Part shown: one piece after another, positions 25,295-31,374 of the stretch | How the letters are laid out: every line of letters starts with the position of its first letter | Position numbering within the stretch: the first letter of the stretch is position 1 | NCBI GenBank assembly: GCA_017473745.1 | Contig: JAFUJP010000109.1 | Location: forward strand, 1 to 32,949 | DNA from: Oscillospiraceae bacterium | GTDB taxonomy: Bacteria > Bacillota > Clostridia > Oscillospirales > Ruminococcaceae | Direction of reading: 5' to 3' | DNA: 32,949 bases | Notes under the pieces: model-generated | Database searches by the model: none | Seen by the model: the letters and a program-made list of their open reading frames with translations, nothing else | What the model was told of the DNA's origin: nothing | Program-made: the position numbers and the translations under genes

Positions 25295-26206
25295 TTAAAA
25301 ATTCTTTCTTATATAATTCGCTGCGGCGGTTGCTGCCTCGGCACCGTCCGAAGCGGCGGTTACAAGCTGGCGAAGTGCTTTTTTCCTCGTATCGCCCGCA
25401 ACAAAAACGCCCTCTATTTCGGTGCGGCAATCCTCGCCCGCATCAAAATAACCGTATTCGTCGAGCTTGAGCACGCCCTCGTATGCCTTATTATCAGGCA
25501 TAAGGCCGATGGCAACGAAAACCGCCGAAAGAGGCATTTCAACAGTGCTTCCGTTGGCTCTGCTTTTAAGAACTATGGAAGAAACGGCATTCTGACCCTT
25601 GATTTCATCAATAACGGAATTGGTGAGCACAGTTACGTTTTTCTTTTTGAGCACGGAATCGACCGCTGTTTTTGCGGCGATGAAAATATCCCTTCTGTGG
25701 ATAAGATAAACTTTATCGCAAATTTCAGCAAGATATTCCGTTTCTTCAAAAGCGCTTTCGCCGCCGCCGACTACCGCAACGGTTTTTCCGCGGAAAAACG
25801 CTCCGTCACAGGTAGCGCAATAAGAAACTCCCCTGCCTTCAAAAGCTTCCTCGCCCTTGCAGCCGATTTTTCTTCTTGCGGCGCCGTTCGCAATAATAAC
25901 GGCTTTTGCCTCGAATTCCCCTGCGGTGGTGATGACTTTTTTGGTCTTTCCGGAAAAATCAACGCTCTGAACCTCCGCAAACTCAACGGAAGCGCCGAGC
26001 TTTTGTGCCTGTTCAAAAAGCGCCATGGAATAGTCATAGCCCGAAACACCGTACATTCCGGGATAGTTTTCGATTGAAGGGGAATTGACTATCTGGCCGC
26101 CCGGTGCGTATTTTTCAAAAATCTTGCAGGAAAGCCCCGCTCTCTGTCCGTATATTGCCGCGGTAAGTCCGGCTGTGCCGGCGCCGATGATGATAATATC
26201 GTTCAT
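25295..26206 (-). CDS. trxB: Thioredoxin reductase
   Basis: The 303-residue flavoprotein has an N-terminal FAD motif GAGTAGLTAA, the redox-active CATC pair near residue 133 in SYCATCDGAFF, a second nucleotide motif VVGGGESAFEE, HRRD for the NADPH phosphate, and the C-terminal FVAGDTRKKALRQLVTAASDGAEAA FAD-contact region. It reduces thioredoxin-like proteins. The HRRD motif supports NADPH, but some clostridial members use reduced ferredoxin instead. The ATG at 26206 has AAGGAG seven bases upstream; the start nine codons earlier lacks a site. It is the first gene of the operon trxB-nadE-HD-ASCH and is divergent from the Ppx/GppA gene. Confidence 0.95.
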   Translation of the reverse strand: MNDIIIIGAGTAGLTAAIYGQRAGLSCKIFEKYAPGGQIVNSPSIENYPGMYGVSGYDYSMALFEQAQKLGASVEFAEVQSVDFSGKTKKVITTAGEFEAKAVIIANGAARRKIGCKGEEAFEGRGVSYCATCDGAFFRGKTVAVVGGGESAFEETEYLAEICDKVYLIHRRDIFIAAKTAVDSVLKKKNVTVLTNSVIDEIKGQNAVSSIVLKSRANGSTVEMPLSAVFVAIGLMPDNKAYEGVLKLDEYGYFDAGEDCRTEIEGVFVAGDTRKKALRQLVTAASDGAEAATAAANYIRKNF

Positions 26207-26238
26207 TTTCTGTCTCCTTAAATCAAGATACATAATTA

Positions 26239-26247
26239 GTATAACAC
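26239..26247 (-). promoter_or_regulatory. Extended -10 promoter of the trxB operon
   Basis: Minus strand TGT followed by TATACT (26244-26239). The predicted transcript start is near 26231, 25 bases before the trxB ATG. Confidence 0.5.
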
Positions 26248-26275
26248 AAAATGCAAAGAAATAATATATTTTATT

Positions 26276-26304
26276 TGAGCAAATGATATCTTTGTGGTAA
26301 AATA
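26276..26304 (+). promoter_or_regulatory. Promoter of the Ppx/GppA gene
   Basis: TTGAGC (26276-26281), 17-base spacer, TAAAAT (26299-26304). It is back to back with the trxB promoter. Confidence 0.6.
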
Positions 26305-26335
26305 ATTATATAATCTTGTTTTCCGGAGGAATTTT

Positions 26336-27265
26336 ATGAGAATCGGCATCATTGATTTCGGAACCAACACCCTTCGCCTTGATATTTTCGAGACCGAGGA
26401 ACGGGAATACCGCAGTATTTATGACTTCGCGATATATTCCCGCATTGTTGAAAACACCGTCGGCACTTCCCTTTCGCAGGAAGGTATCGAGCATATCATC
26501 CAGGCCATCGAGGAACATCAGCAGGCCTGCCGCCATTACCGCTGTGACCGGGTGGAATGTTTTTCCACCGCTTCTTTGCGATACATCGACAACGCCGCCG
26601 ATGTTCTTGAACAGGTGGAATTCCGCACCGGTATTAAAATAAGAATGATTTCCGGCGATGAAGAAGCAAAATACGATTATCTCGCCCTCAAAAGTATTTC
26701 CGGGAAAAAGACCGGCATCGGCTGTGACCTTGGCGGCGGTTCCATACAGGTTTTCACCTATGACGAAAAAGGCCCCGTCAAAAGCGCAAGCTTCCCCCTC
26801 GGGAGCAGCCGAACCGCAAAGCGCTTTGTTAAAGGAAATATCCCCACCGCCGAAGAAATTGCCGCCATCAAAAAATGTGTCGCGGATTCCCTTTCCGAAG
26901 CCGGATTCACCCCTTTCGGCGGAACGCTTTTCGCCATGGGCGGCACCGCAAAGGCCATTCAGAAGCTCTATAACAAAGCGGTAAGAAAAGACGGCAAACT
27001 TTTCCTTACAGACCTCAACCTTATGATACAGCTCCTTACAGAAAAGCCTGACGAAGCGGTTGAACTTATTGCCGACATTGCGCCGAAGCGCACAAAAACC
27101 CTCGTTCCCGGGATGGCAGTCCTTGCGGGGGTTATGGAAAAAATGGGCTGTGACGGAATGGATATCCACGCCGTAGGAGTTCGTGAAGGTTTTATGGAAT
27201 CCATTCTGAACGATGATTCCGCCCCGGAACCGAGCCTTCTTGATATGATTTTGGGAAGCATATAA
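26336..27265 (+). CDS. Ppx/GppA-family phosphatase
   Basis: The 309-residue protein has the actin-like ATPase fold of exopolyphosphatase/guanosine pentaphosphate phosphatases: phosphate 1 motif IDFGTNTLRL, CFSTASLRY, SGDEEAKYDYLA, the phosphate 2 motif DLGGGSIQV, FPLGSSR, and a late AMGGTAKAI. It probably hydrolyses polyphosphate or (p)ppGpp-type nucleotides, but its short length (no C-terminal HD-like domain) resembles the small actinobacterial and clostridial forms of uncertain preference. The ATG at 26336 has GGAGG six bases upstream. Confidence 0.9.
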   Translation: MRIGIIDFGTNTLRLDIFETEEREYRSIYDFAIYSRIVENTVGTSLSQEGIEHIIQAIEEHQQACRHYRCDRVECFSTASLRYIDNAADVLEQVEFRTGIKIRMISGDEEAKYDYLALKSISGKKTGIGCDLGGGSIQVFTYDEKGPVKSASFPLGSSRTAKRFVKGNIPTAEEIAAIKKCVADSLSEAGFTPFGGTLFAMGGTAKAIQKLYNKAVRKDGKLFLTDLNLMIQLLTEKPDEAVELIADIAPKRTKTLVPGMAVLAGVMEKMGCDGMDIHAVGVREGFMESILNDDSAPEPSLLDMILGSI

Positions 27266-27290
27266 AAAACGGCGGGAGCAAGCCCCGCCC
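27264..27290 (-). terminator. Terminator of the XRE/membrane protein operon
   Basis: GGCGGG (27271-27276) pairs with CCCGCC (27284-27289); on the minus strand the stem is followed by GTTTTTTATA. It resembles hairpins at 7716-7739 and 28288-28305. Confidence 0.65.
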
Positions 27291-27296
27291 TAAATT

Positions 27297-27326
27297 AAAA
27301 CCGGAGATATCCTCCGGTTTTTTATT
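27297..27326 (+). terminator. Terminator of the Ppx/GppA gene
   Basis: AAAACCGGAG (27297-27306) and CTCCGGTTTT (27312-27321), five-base loop, followed by TTTATTTTTT. It overlaps the last codons of the convergent membrane-protein gene. Confidence 0.8.
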
Positions 27327-27552
27327 TTTTAATTTTGCGAAAAATCCTTTTCACAATGTAAATTATCCCCGCAAGAACAAAAAATCTGACAATAAACACA
27401 ACGGCGTTTATTGCAAGCATCGGAAGGATATCTTCCGATGAGATTCCGTTCAAAAGTCCGAAAACATCTTTATTTATCCACATTATCGCAATTACGATTA
27501 CGGATAAAACCGCAACGGCAATTCTTCTTGGTTTTCTTTCAACAGTTTTCAT
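27322..27552 (-). CDS. Small membrane protein (76 aa)
   Basis: The 76-residue protein has a basic N-terminus, two predicted membrane helices (about residues 11-30 and 45-66) and a very basic C-terminal tail with the ending KRIFRKIKK. No family is recognised. The ATG at 27552 has AAGGTG about five bases upstream. It lies 13 bases after the larger membrane protein and is the last gene of the operon headed by an XRE regulator. Confidence 0.72.
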   Translation of the reverse strand: MKTVERKPRRIAVAVLSVIVIAIMWINKDVFGLLNGISSEDILPMLAINAVVFIVRFFVLAGIIYIVKRIFRKIKK

Positions 27553-27565
27553 TTTTTCACCTTAA

Positions 27566-27964
27566 TCAGTATTTCTTTCTGAGGAAAAGGAAGGAAAGCC
27601 AATAAAGAACAAGGATTATGCAGACGGAATAGGCGCAATACTGTGAAAGATGATCGTTTTCCATAATTTTAAAAGCGATTGTTCCGACAGCATTTATCAT
27701 TACGTAAAAATATCCCGCCCATGCCCAGGCTCTTCCTCCGATGAATTTGTTGCGTTCGTCGTTTCTTTCAATTTCCATTTTTTCGCGGTATTCCGGATTT
27801 TTGCAATATTTTATGTATTTTATTATCTGAATTACGCCGACACCGATTAGAGCACCGCCCATTCCGCTCCAGAAATAATCAACAATTCCTGCGATTCCAC
27901 AGCCGAGAAGAACAACACCGATAACCACCCAAAAAATATTTATAAAGAATTTTTCTTTTCTCAT
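27566..27964 (-). CDS. DUF2178-like membrane protein
   Basis: The 132-residue protein has four predicted membrane segments, two at each end, separated by a soluble loop with the motif ERNDERN. That NDERN motif and the pairing with a small XRE regulator are typical of DUF2178-type and related membrane proteins in Firmicutes, whose function is not known. The ATG at 27964 follows AAAGGAG; the ATG six codons upstream overlaps that site. It sits 14 bases after the XRE gene and 13 bases before the 76-residue membrane protein. Confidence 0.8.
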   Translation of the reverse strand: MRKEKFFINIFWVVIGVVLLGCGIAGIVDYFWSGMGGALIGVGVIQIIKYIKYCKNPEYREKMEIERNDERNKFIGGRAWAWAGYFYVMINAVGTIAFKIMENDHLSQYCAYSVCIILVLYWLSFLFLRKKY

Positions 27965-27978
27965 AATTCTTTCTCCTT

Positions 27979-28182
27979 TCATATTTCCTCATCATCGAAG
28001 ATGAAAACTTCTTCGATGGTCATTTCAAAAAATTTTGCGATTTTATAAGCCAGAAAAATCGAAGGGTTATAACGCCCGGTTTCAAGGGAGCTTATGGTCT
28101 GGCGCGAAACGCCCATAAGCTTTGCGAAATCCTCCTGACGGATTCCCTTTTCTTTTCTGATTTCTTCTATCCTGTTTTTCAC
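27979..28182 (-). CDS. XRE-family helix-turn-helix regulator (67 aa)
   Basis: The protein is essentially one helix-turn-helix domain: an initial RIEEIRKEKGIRQEDFAKLMG, recognition helix VSRQTISSLETGRYNPS, and the tail MTIEEVFIFDDEEI typical of the small YvaO/YozG-type regulators that precede membrane proteins. It probably represses its own operon, because two near-identical dyads of 20 bases overlap its promoter. The start is GTG at 28182, six bases after GGAGG. The longer frame from 28239 would begin inside the promoter. Membrane-protein partners suggest a signal or stress response, but the inducer is unknown. Confidence 0.9.
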   Translation of the reverse strand: MKNRIEEIRKEKGIRQEDFAKLMGVSRQTISSLETGRYNPSIFLAYKIAKFFEMTIEEVFIFDDEEI

Positions 28183-28206
28183 CGGAATCCTCCTTTGCTG
28201 AAATTT

Positions 28207-28226
28207 TGTCAAGTTAACTTTACAAA
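28207..28226. promoter_or_regulatory. Operator copy 1 at the XRE transcript start
   Basis: The 20-base element TGTCAAGTTAACTTTACAAA contains an imperfect palindrome centred on GTTAAC. It covers the predicted transcript start near 28223 and matches the element at 28253-28272 at 18 of 20 positions. Confidence 0.7.
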
Positions 28227-28229
28227 CAT

Positions 28230-28258
28230 AATATAGCACACATCTTTCTGTATGTCAA
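28230..28258 (-). promoter_or_regulatory. Consensus promoter of the XRE operon
   Basis: Minus strand TTGACA (28258-28253), 17-base spacer, TATATT (28235-28230). The -35 hexamer lies inside operator copy 2. Confidence 0.85.
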
Positions 28259-28272
28259 GCAAACTTTACAAA
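28253..28272. promoter_or_regulatory. Operator copy 2 over the XRE -35 box
   Basis: TGTCAAGCAAACTTTACAAA, a direct repeat of the element at 28207-28226 with start-to-start distance of 46 bases. It contains the -35 hexamer on the minus strand. Confidence 0.7.
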
Positions 28273-28273
28273 A

Positions 28274-28306
28274 TTTTATAAAAAACAGGCGGGAGCAATC
28301 CCGTCC
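28274..28306 (-). terminator. Probable terminator of the ribbon-helix-helix-like gene
   Basis: GGCGGG (28288-28293) pairs with CCCGTC (28300-28305), with one mismatch on the minus strand, followed there by CTGTTTTTTATA. The stem is weak. Confidence 0.5.
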
Positions 28307-28450
28307 TTATTCCGTCCCTTCCATATATTCCTTTATCATCTCGCCGATACATTCTTCAACTGCTTTATTTTGCAATCGAGCAATATATTTTATTCTTTTC
28401 AAAATATCTTTATCGATATCCACCGTTATTTCAACATACTCATTTTCCAT
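28307..28450 (-). CDS. Ribbon-helix-helix-like small protein (47 aa)
   Basis: This short gene encodes 47 residues beginning MENEYVEITVDIDKDILKRI and continuing with KAVEECIGEMIKEYMEG. A beta strand followed by two helices is the layout of Arc/CopG ribbon-helix-helix DNA-binding proteins and many antitoxins. The ATG at 28450 has an excellent GGAGGAG site eight bases upstream, which supports a real gene. No toxin-like gene is adjacent. Two copies of a dyad operator lie upstream, one within the candidate promoter and one between the promoter and the ribosome site, so autoregulation is likely. It is divergent from an XRE gene, which may instead be the repressor. Confidence 0.75.
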   Translation of the reverse strand: MENEYVEITVDIDKDILKRIKYIARLQNKAVEECIGEMIKEYMEGTE

Positions 28451-28465
28451 ATCGTTCACTCCTCC

Positions 28466-28496
28466 TTTATGCTACATCTTTTAGATGTAGCATAAA
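28466..28496. promoter_or_regulatory. Long palindromic operator/hairpin upstream of the 47-aa gene
   Basis: Perfect 14-base arms (28466-28479 with 28483-28496) enclose three Ts. The core ACATCTTTTAGATGT (28474-28488) recurs, with two changes and in the opposite orientation, at 28504-28518. It lies between the predicted transcript start and the ribosome site of the 47-aa gene, so it could act as DNA operator or RNA hairpin. Confidence 0.7.
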
Positions 28497-28503
28497 ATAT
28501 ATT

Positions 28504-28518
28504 ACACCTAAAAGACGT
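28504..28518. promoter_or_regulatory. Second operator copy in the divergent intergenic region
   Basis: ACACCTAAAAGACGT matches the complement of the first core at 13 of 15 positions. The centres are 30 bases apart, about three helical turns. It falls between a candidate -35 (TTAATT) and -10 (TAATAT) for the 47-aa gene on the minus strand. Confidence 0.6.
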
Positions 28519-28547
28519 AAAAATTAATACATCAAACAGTTGTGAGA

Positions 28548-28553
28548 TATAAT
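28548..28553 (+). promoter_or_regulatory. -10 box of the divergent XRE gene
   Basis: A perfect TATAAT; the best -35 is TTAATA at 28524-28529 with an 18-base spacer, so it is a weak promoter. Confidence 0.45.
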
Positions 28554-28574
28554 ATACTCAAAAGAGGTGAAGAC

Positions 28575-28775
28575 ATGTATAGATTAAAAGATTTGCGTGA
28601 AGACCGTGATTTAACACAAAAACAAATCGCCGAAGTAATAAAGACGACCCAGCAACAATACAGTAAAATCGAATCCGGAAAATCTGATATCAGTGGCGAA
28701 AAGCTGAAGCTTCTTGCAAAATTCTATAATGTTTCCGCCGATTATATTCTTGGGCTTACCGATGAAACCGAATAA
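28575..28775 (+). CDS. XRE-family helix-turn-helix regulator (66 aa)
   Basis: The 66-residue protein is a single helix-turn-helix domain: RLKDLREDRDLTQKQIAEVI, recognition region TTQQQYSKIESGKSDIS, and the tail FYNVSADYILGLTDE, typical of phage-repressor-like and SinR-like small regulators. The ATG at 28575 follows GAGGTG by five bases; an ATG 11 codons upstream overlaps the -10 region. The intergenic region shared with the 47-residue gene carries two dyad operators, which this protein may bind. A very strong terminator follows directly. Confidence 0.88.
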   Translation: MYRLKDLREDRDLTQKQIAEVIKTTQQQYSKIESGKSDISGEKLKLLAKFYNVSADYILGLTDETE

Positions 28776-28822
28776 AAAACAAAACACTTAAAAACCAACG
28801 GGTTTTTAAGTGTTTTGTTTTT
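28775..28822. terminator. 22-base-pair bidirectional terminator
   Basis: Perfect arms at 28775-28796 and 28801-28822 with a four-base AACG loop, flanked by A and T runs, between two convergent genes. Confidence 0.9.
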
Positions 28823-28848
28823 ATGCCGTTTTGCTGCCAAAAGAAGGC

Positions 28849-29355
28849 TTAAATTGCGTTGAAAAGCCGCGCAACGGAATTCCACGTTCTTCGGGAAAGG
28901 CTTCCGTCGGTGGTTTCTCCCTCGGTTATCCTGTGAATCTTTATAATTGCATTTTTTGTGGCTTCGTCGTTTTTTCCGCTTAAGGTCACCCCGTCAAATC
29001 CGGAATATTTTTCACCGATGGCTATAAGCATCGCCTGAATAAAATAAATGGCCTTGCCTTCTTCGTCGGGCAAAACACTGCTTTCTTCATCGCTTACATA
29101 AGGAAAAATCGGGAAAGGCTCCGCATTTCCTGCGATATGCCTGTTGGCGGCTTCCATAAGCAGTGTCCAGGTTTCATAGTCAACTATTCCGTTCGGTGCA
29201 AGCCCGTAAAGCGCCTGAAATGCAATGACTGCCCGCTCCGTTTCTTCACCGAAAATTCCATCCTCGAAAACGATCGGAACATCCTCGCCGTTTTTATGAA
29301 GTATGCGCAAAGCGCGCTGTATCTGCCTTATATTAAATTGATGTTCTTCGTTCAA
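28849..29355 (-). CDS. Peptidoglycan-binding domain protein
   Basis: The protein of 168 residues contains a clear PG_binding_1 domain: IRQIQRALRIL, DGIFGEETERAVIAFQ, and LAPNGIVDYETW. A second, degenerate unit follows (FIQAMLIAI, NDEATKNAII, TDGSLSRRTW). No catalytic domain and no signal peptide are visible. The start is likely TTG at 29355, eight bases after AAGGGGG; the ATG at 29418 would overlap the upstream gene and lacks a ribosome site. It is the last gene of a three-gene minus-strand operon and ends at a shared strong terminator. It probably binds cell-wall or spore-cortex peptidoglycan. Confidence 0.85.
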   Translation of the reverse strand: MNEEHQFNIRQIQRALRILHKNGEDVPIVFEDGIFGEETERAVIAFQALYGLAPNGIVDYETWTLLMEAANRHIAGNAEPFPIFPYVSDEESSVLPDEEGKAIYFIQAMLIAIGEKYSGFDGVTLSGKNDEATKNAIIKIHRITEGETTDGSLSRRTWNSVARLFNAI

Positions 29356-29368
29356 AGCTATTGCCCCC

Positions 29369-30517
29369 TTATGTTCTCTGATAATTGTATCCGGGATATT
29401 GACCCACGTTCGGTACATTCACGGTATCGTTAAAATATCTTTGAGGAACGGTGCGCAAAATACCGACATAGGCGTCATAAAGGGCATCCCAGGTGCCGAT
29501 TCCGACTATCCCATCCTGGGTAAGCCCGAAGATACGCTGAAAATTCAGCACCTGCTGACGGGTGGCTTCGCCGAATTGCCCGTCCTCACGCACCTCTGAT
29601 ATTTCCTCATAAAATGCCGCAAGCACGTTTATGTAATATTGCAAAAGCCGAACTCTTTCACCGCTGTCCCCAAGTTCCAGCGGCTCGACGTATTGCACCG
29701 GAACTTCCGAAAGAGCCTCGTTTTCGCCGTAAAGTTCGGAAAGCCGCCGAACAGAAGAATAGATGAATGAAATTTTATACCACGTTCCCGGGCCAACTAT
29801 ACCGTCGGGCGTAAGGTTGAAAACCCGCTGAAAAGCCTTCACGGAATTTTCCGTCTGCTGACCGAAAACGCCGTCAACCGGGTTTATGCGCGGTATCGCG
29901 GGGAAGTTCCGCGCGATGCGGTTAAGCCTTTGCTGTATGAGGCGCACCTCATATTCCCTGTCCCCAAGGCGGAGCGGTTCCCCCGGATAGGATTCCATAT
30001 ACGGCAGAATCGGCGCAAGCTTTATGTCGATATCATCGCCGTAATAATACTGCAAAATTTCGTATGGCGTCATCCCCTGATTCGCAAGGTCAACGGTGCC
30101 CCATTGTGAAAGCCCGCGGCAGGTCACCGTAGTTCCGTTGCAGTATTCTGTGAAATATGGGTTCTGGCTGCCCCGCCGAACAACATAACGGTTGAAAATA
30201 TCGTCAACTATCTCGCTTATGTTTTCAAAAACATTTCGGTTTTTGATGAATTTCTGGTCATAACTTGTGGAAGAAGTTATATCGAAGGGGTATCCTCTGC
30301 TTCTGTACCATTCAGTGTAAATCCGATTCAGAGCAAAAGTCACCTGGGCATAGATATTGGCCCGAAGGGCATTTTCCGGCCAGGTTGGGTAAATTTCGCT
30401 TGAAGCAACGTTTTTTATATATTCCGGAAAAGAAACCGTTACGTTTTCCGCCGGGGAATCCGGCGGGCCGAGATGCACCGTTATGAATTCCGGCACCGCG
30501 ACATAGGTCATCACCAT
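29369..30517 (-). CDS. SpoIID-like N-terminus fused to two peptidoglycan-binding domains
   Basis: The 382-residue protein has an N-terminal region (about 30-165) with SSEIYPTWPENALRANIYAQ and later GLSQWGTVDLANQG followed by YEILQYYYGDDI. These resemble the SpoIID/LytB domain, which in SpoIID cuts peptidoglycan during engulfment. Two PG_binding_1 domains follow, around 178-245 and 280-350, each with DGxFGxxT and DGIVGxGTW. No signal peptide is visible, so secretion or mother-cell localisation is uncertain. The start overlaps the upstream stop (TAATG) with GGGGG nine bases before. Similar proteins are widespread in Clostridia; a role in spore cortex is inference. Confidence 0.87.
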   Translation of the reverse strand: MVMTYVAVPEFITVHLGPPDSPAENVTVSFPEYIKNVASSEIYPTWPENALRANIYAQVTFALNRIYTEWYRSRGYPFDITSSTSYDQKFIKNRNVFENISEIVDDIFNRYVVRRGSQNPYFTEYCNGTTVTCRGLSQWGTVDLANQGMTPYEILQYYYGDDIDIKLAPILPYMESYPGEPLRLGDREYEVRLIQQRLNRIARNFPAIPRINPVDGVFGQQTENSVKAFQRVFNLTPDGIVGPGTWYKISFIYSSVRRLSELYGENEALSEVPVQYVEPLELGDSGERVRLLQYYINVLAAFYEEISEVREDGQFGEATRQQVLNFQRIFGLTQDGIVGIGTWDALYDAYVGILRTVPQRYFNDTVNVPNVGQYPGYNYQRT

Positions 30518-31191
30518 TATGCCATTCCCCCTTCCCCGAGTTTTTCCGGCTTCGGAATAAGATCTATTTTCAGAATGGACATTTCATCCGCAAAAACATC
30601 AACGGGTCTGCTTTTCACCGGTTCAAAACCTTCGGCCTTTGCGCTGATATAGAAAGTCGCAAAGGGATTTCCGTTGCCCGGTGTCAGCGACAGATCACGG
30701 CTTACGGTCTGCACCGCGACAGGTTTTGTTCTGCCGTCCGCATTGGTCGTTTCTACCGCGATAAGCTCCTGTCTGCCGCCGGGGTCATCGACGTCAAGCC
30801 TATCTATAATGACCGTCACCCCCGAAAGCGGAACAGCTCCCCGCGCCGTGGTAACTTCCACCACTATGCTCCCTATTTTATCCGGCATAGGCTGTTCCGG
30901 CTGCGGCTGGACCGGCACCATATCGGTAAGCGGCTGCCTTGGCATTTGCGGCAAGGGCATCATCGGCGTTTGCGGTTCAACGGGCTGTTCAAACATCGGC
31001 GGGGCTGATTCCGTCGGTTCAGGGATTTCTACCCCGCTTTGCTCCCTTTGCTGAAACTGCGGAACAGATGGCGCATCCTCCGGAAAAACCGCCGTTTCAA
31101 CAGCTTCCTCCACCGGTTCAACCGCAGGAACATCCGCTTTCGGTGCGATTTCGAACATTTTGCGCATTTCTTTTTCATAGCGCTCTATCAT
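30517..31191 (-). CDS. Proline-rich protein with a carboxypeptidase-regulatory-like C-terminal domain
   Basis: From ATG 31191 the protein is about 224 residues. A short helical start (MIERYEKEMRKMFEIAPK) is followed by an acidic, Pro/Gln/Glu-rich disordered stretch of about 90 residues, then a compact beta domain (GSIVVEVTTARGAVPLSGVTVI...TNADGRT) like the Ig-type regulatory domain of carboxypeptidases. It likely serves as an anchor or adaptor to the two peptidoglycan-binding proteins encoded next. The start is uncertain: the frame extends to an ATG at 31245, but that codon lies in a terminator-like hairpin. The ribosome site for 31191 is weak. Confidence 0.75.
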   Translation of the reverse strand: MIERYEKEMRKMFEIAPKADVPAVEPVEEAVETAVFPEDAPSVPQFQQREQSGVEIPEPTESAPPMFEQPVEPQTPMMPLPQMPRQPLTDMVPVQPQPEQPMPDKIGSIVVEVTTARGAVPLSGVTVIIDRLDVDDPGGRQELIAVETTNADGRTKPVAVQTVSRDLSLTPGNGNPFATFYISAKAEGFEPVKSRPVDVFADEMSILKIDLIPKPEKLGEGGMA

Positions 31192-31224
31192 GCTGTTAAA
31201 ATCCGAATATCTTTCAGTATAAAT

Positions 31225-31271
31225 AAAAAACACCCTCTTTCTCATGGAATTTTATGAGAAAGAGGGTGTTT
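31225..31271 (-). terminator. 18-base-pair hairpin with T-tract, ahead of the peptidoglycan-binding operon
   Basis: Perfect arms at 31228-31245 and 31254-31271 around eight bases; the minus strand continues with a run of six Ts. It has the form of an intrinsic terminator, yet there is no gene between it and the ftsZ terminator at 31328-31363. It may be a second ftsZ terminator or an attenuator of the downstream operon. Confidence 0.75.
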
Positions 31272-31288
31272 ATATTCGCAATTACGTC

Positions 31289-31308
31289 GGAACGGTCAAG
31301 CCCGTTCC
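31289..31308. repeat. GGAACGG hairpin repeat, copy C
   Basis: GGAACGG (31289-31295), TCAAGC loop, CCGTTCC (31302-31308), followed by CTACATT. It matches the element at 143-162 in arms and 3' flank. Confidence 0.7.
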
Positions 31309-31327
31309 CTACATTCAGCTCAATATA

Positions 31328-31363
31328 AAAACTCCCTTTTTGTGAAAACAAAAAGGGAGTTTT
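31328..31363 (-). terminator. Terminator of ftsZ
   Basis: AAAACTCCCTTTTT (31328-31341) pairs with AAAAAGGGAGTTTT (31350-31363) around eight bases, 12 bases beyond the ftsZ stop; the minus strand then reads TATATTG. Confidence 0.8.
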
Positions 31364-31374
31364 ATGTACTTCAA

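Noticed and set aside
26306..27169. Minus-strand ORF opposite the Ppx/GppA gene
   Set aside because: The Ppx motifs, ribosome site and promoter are all on the plus strand.
28307..28775. Toxin-antitoxin module
   Set aside because: The 47-residue protein is antitoxin-like, but no toxin gene is adjacent; the divergent gene is a plain XRE regulator.
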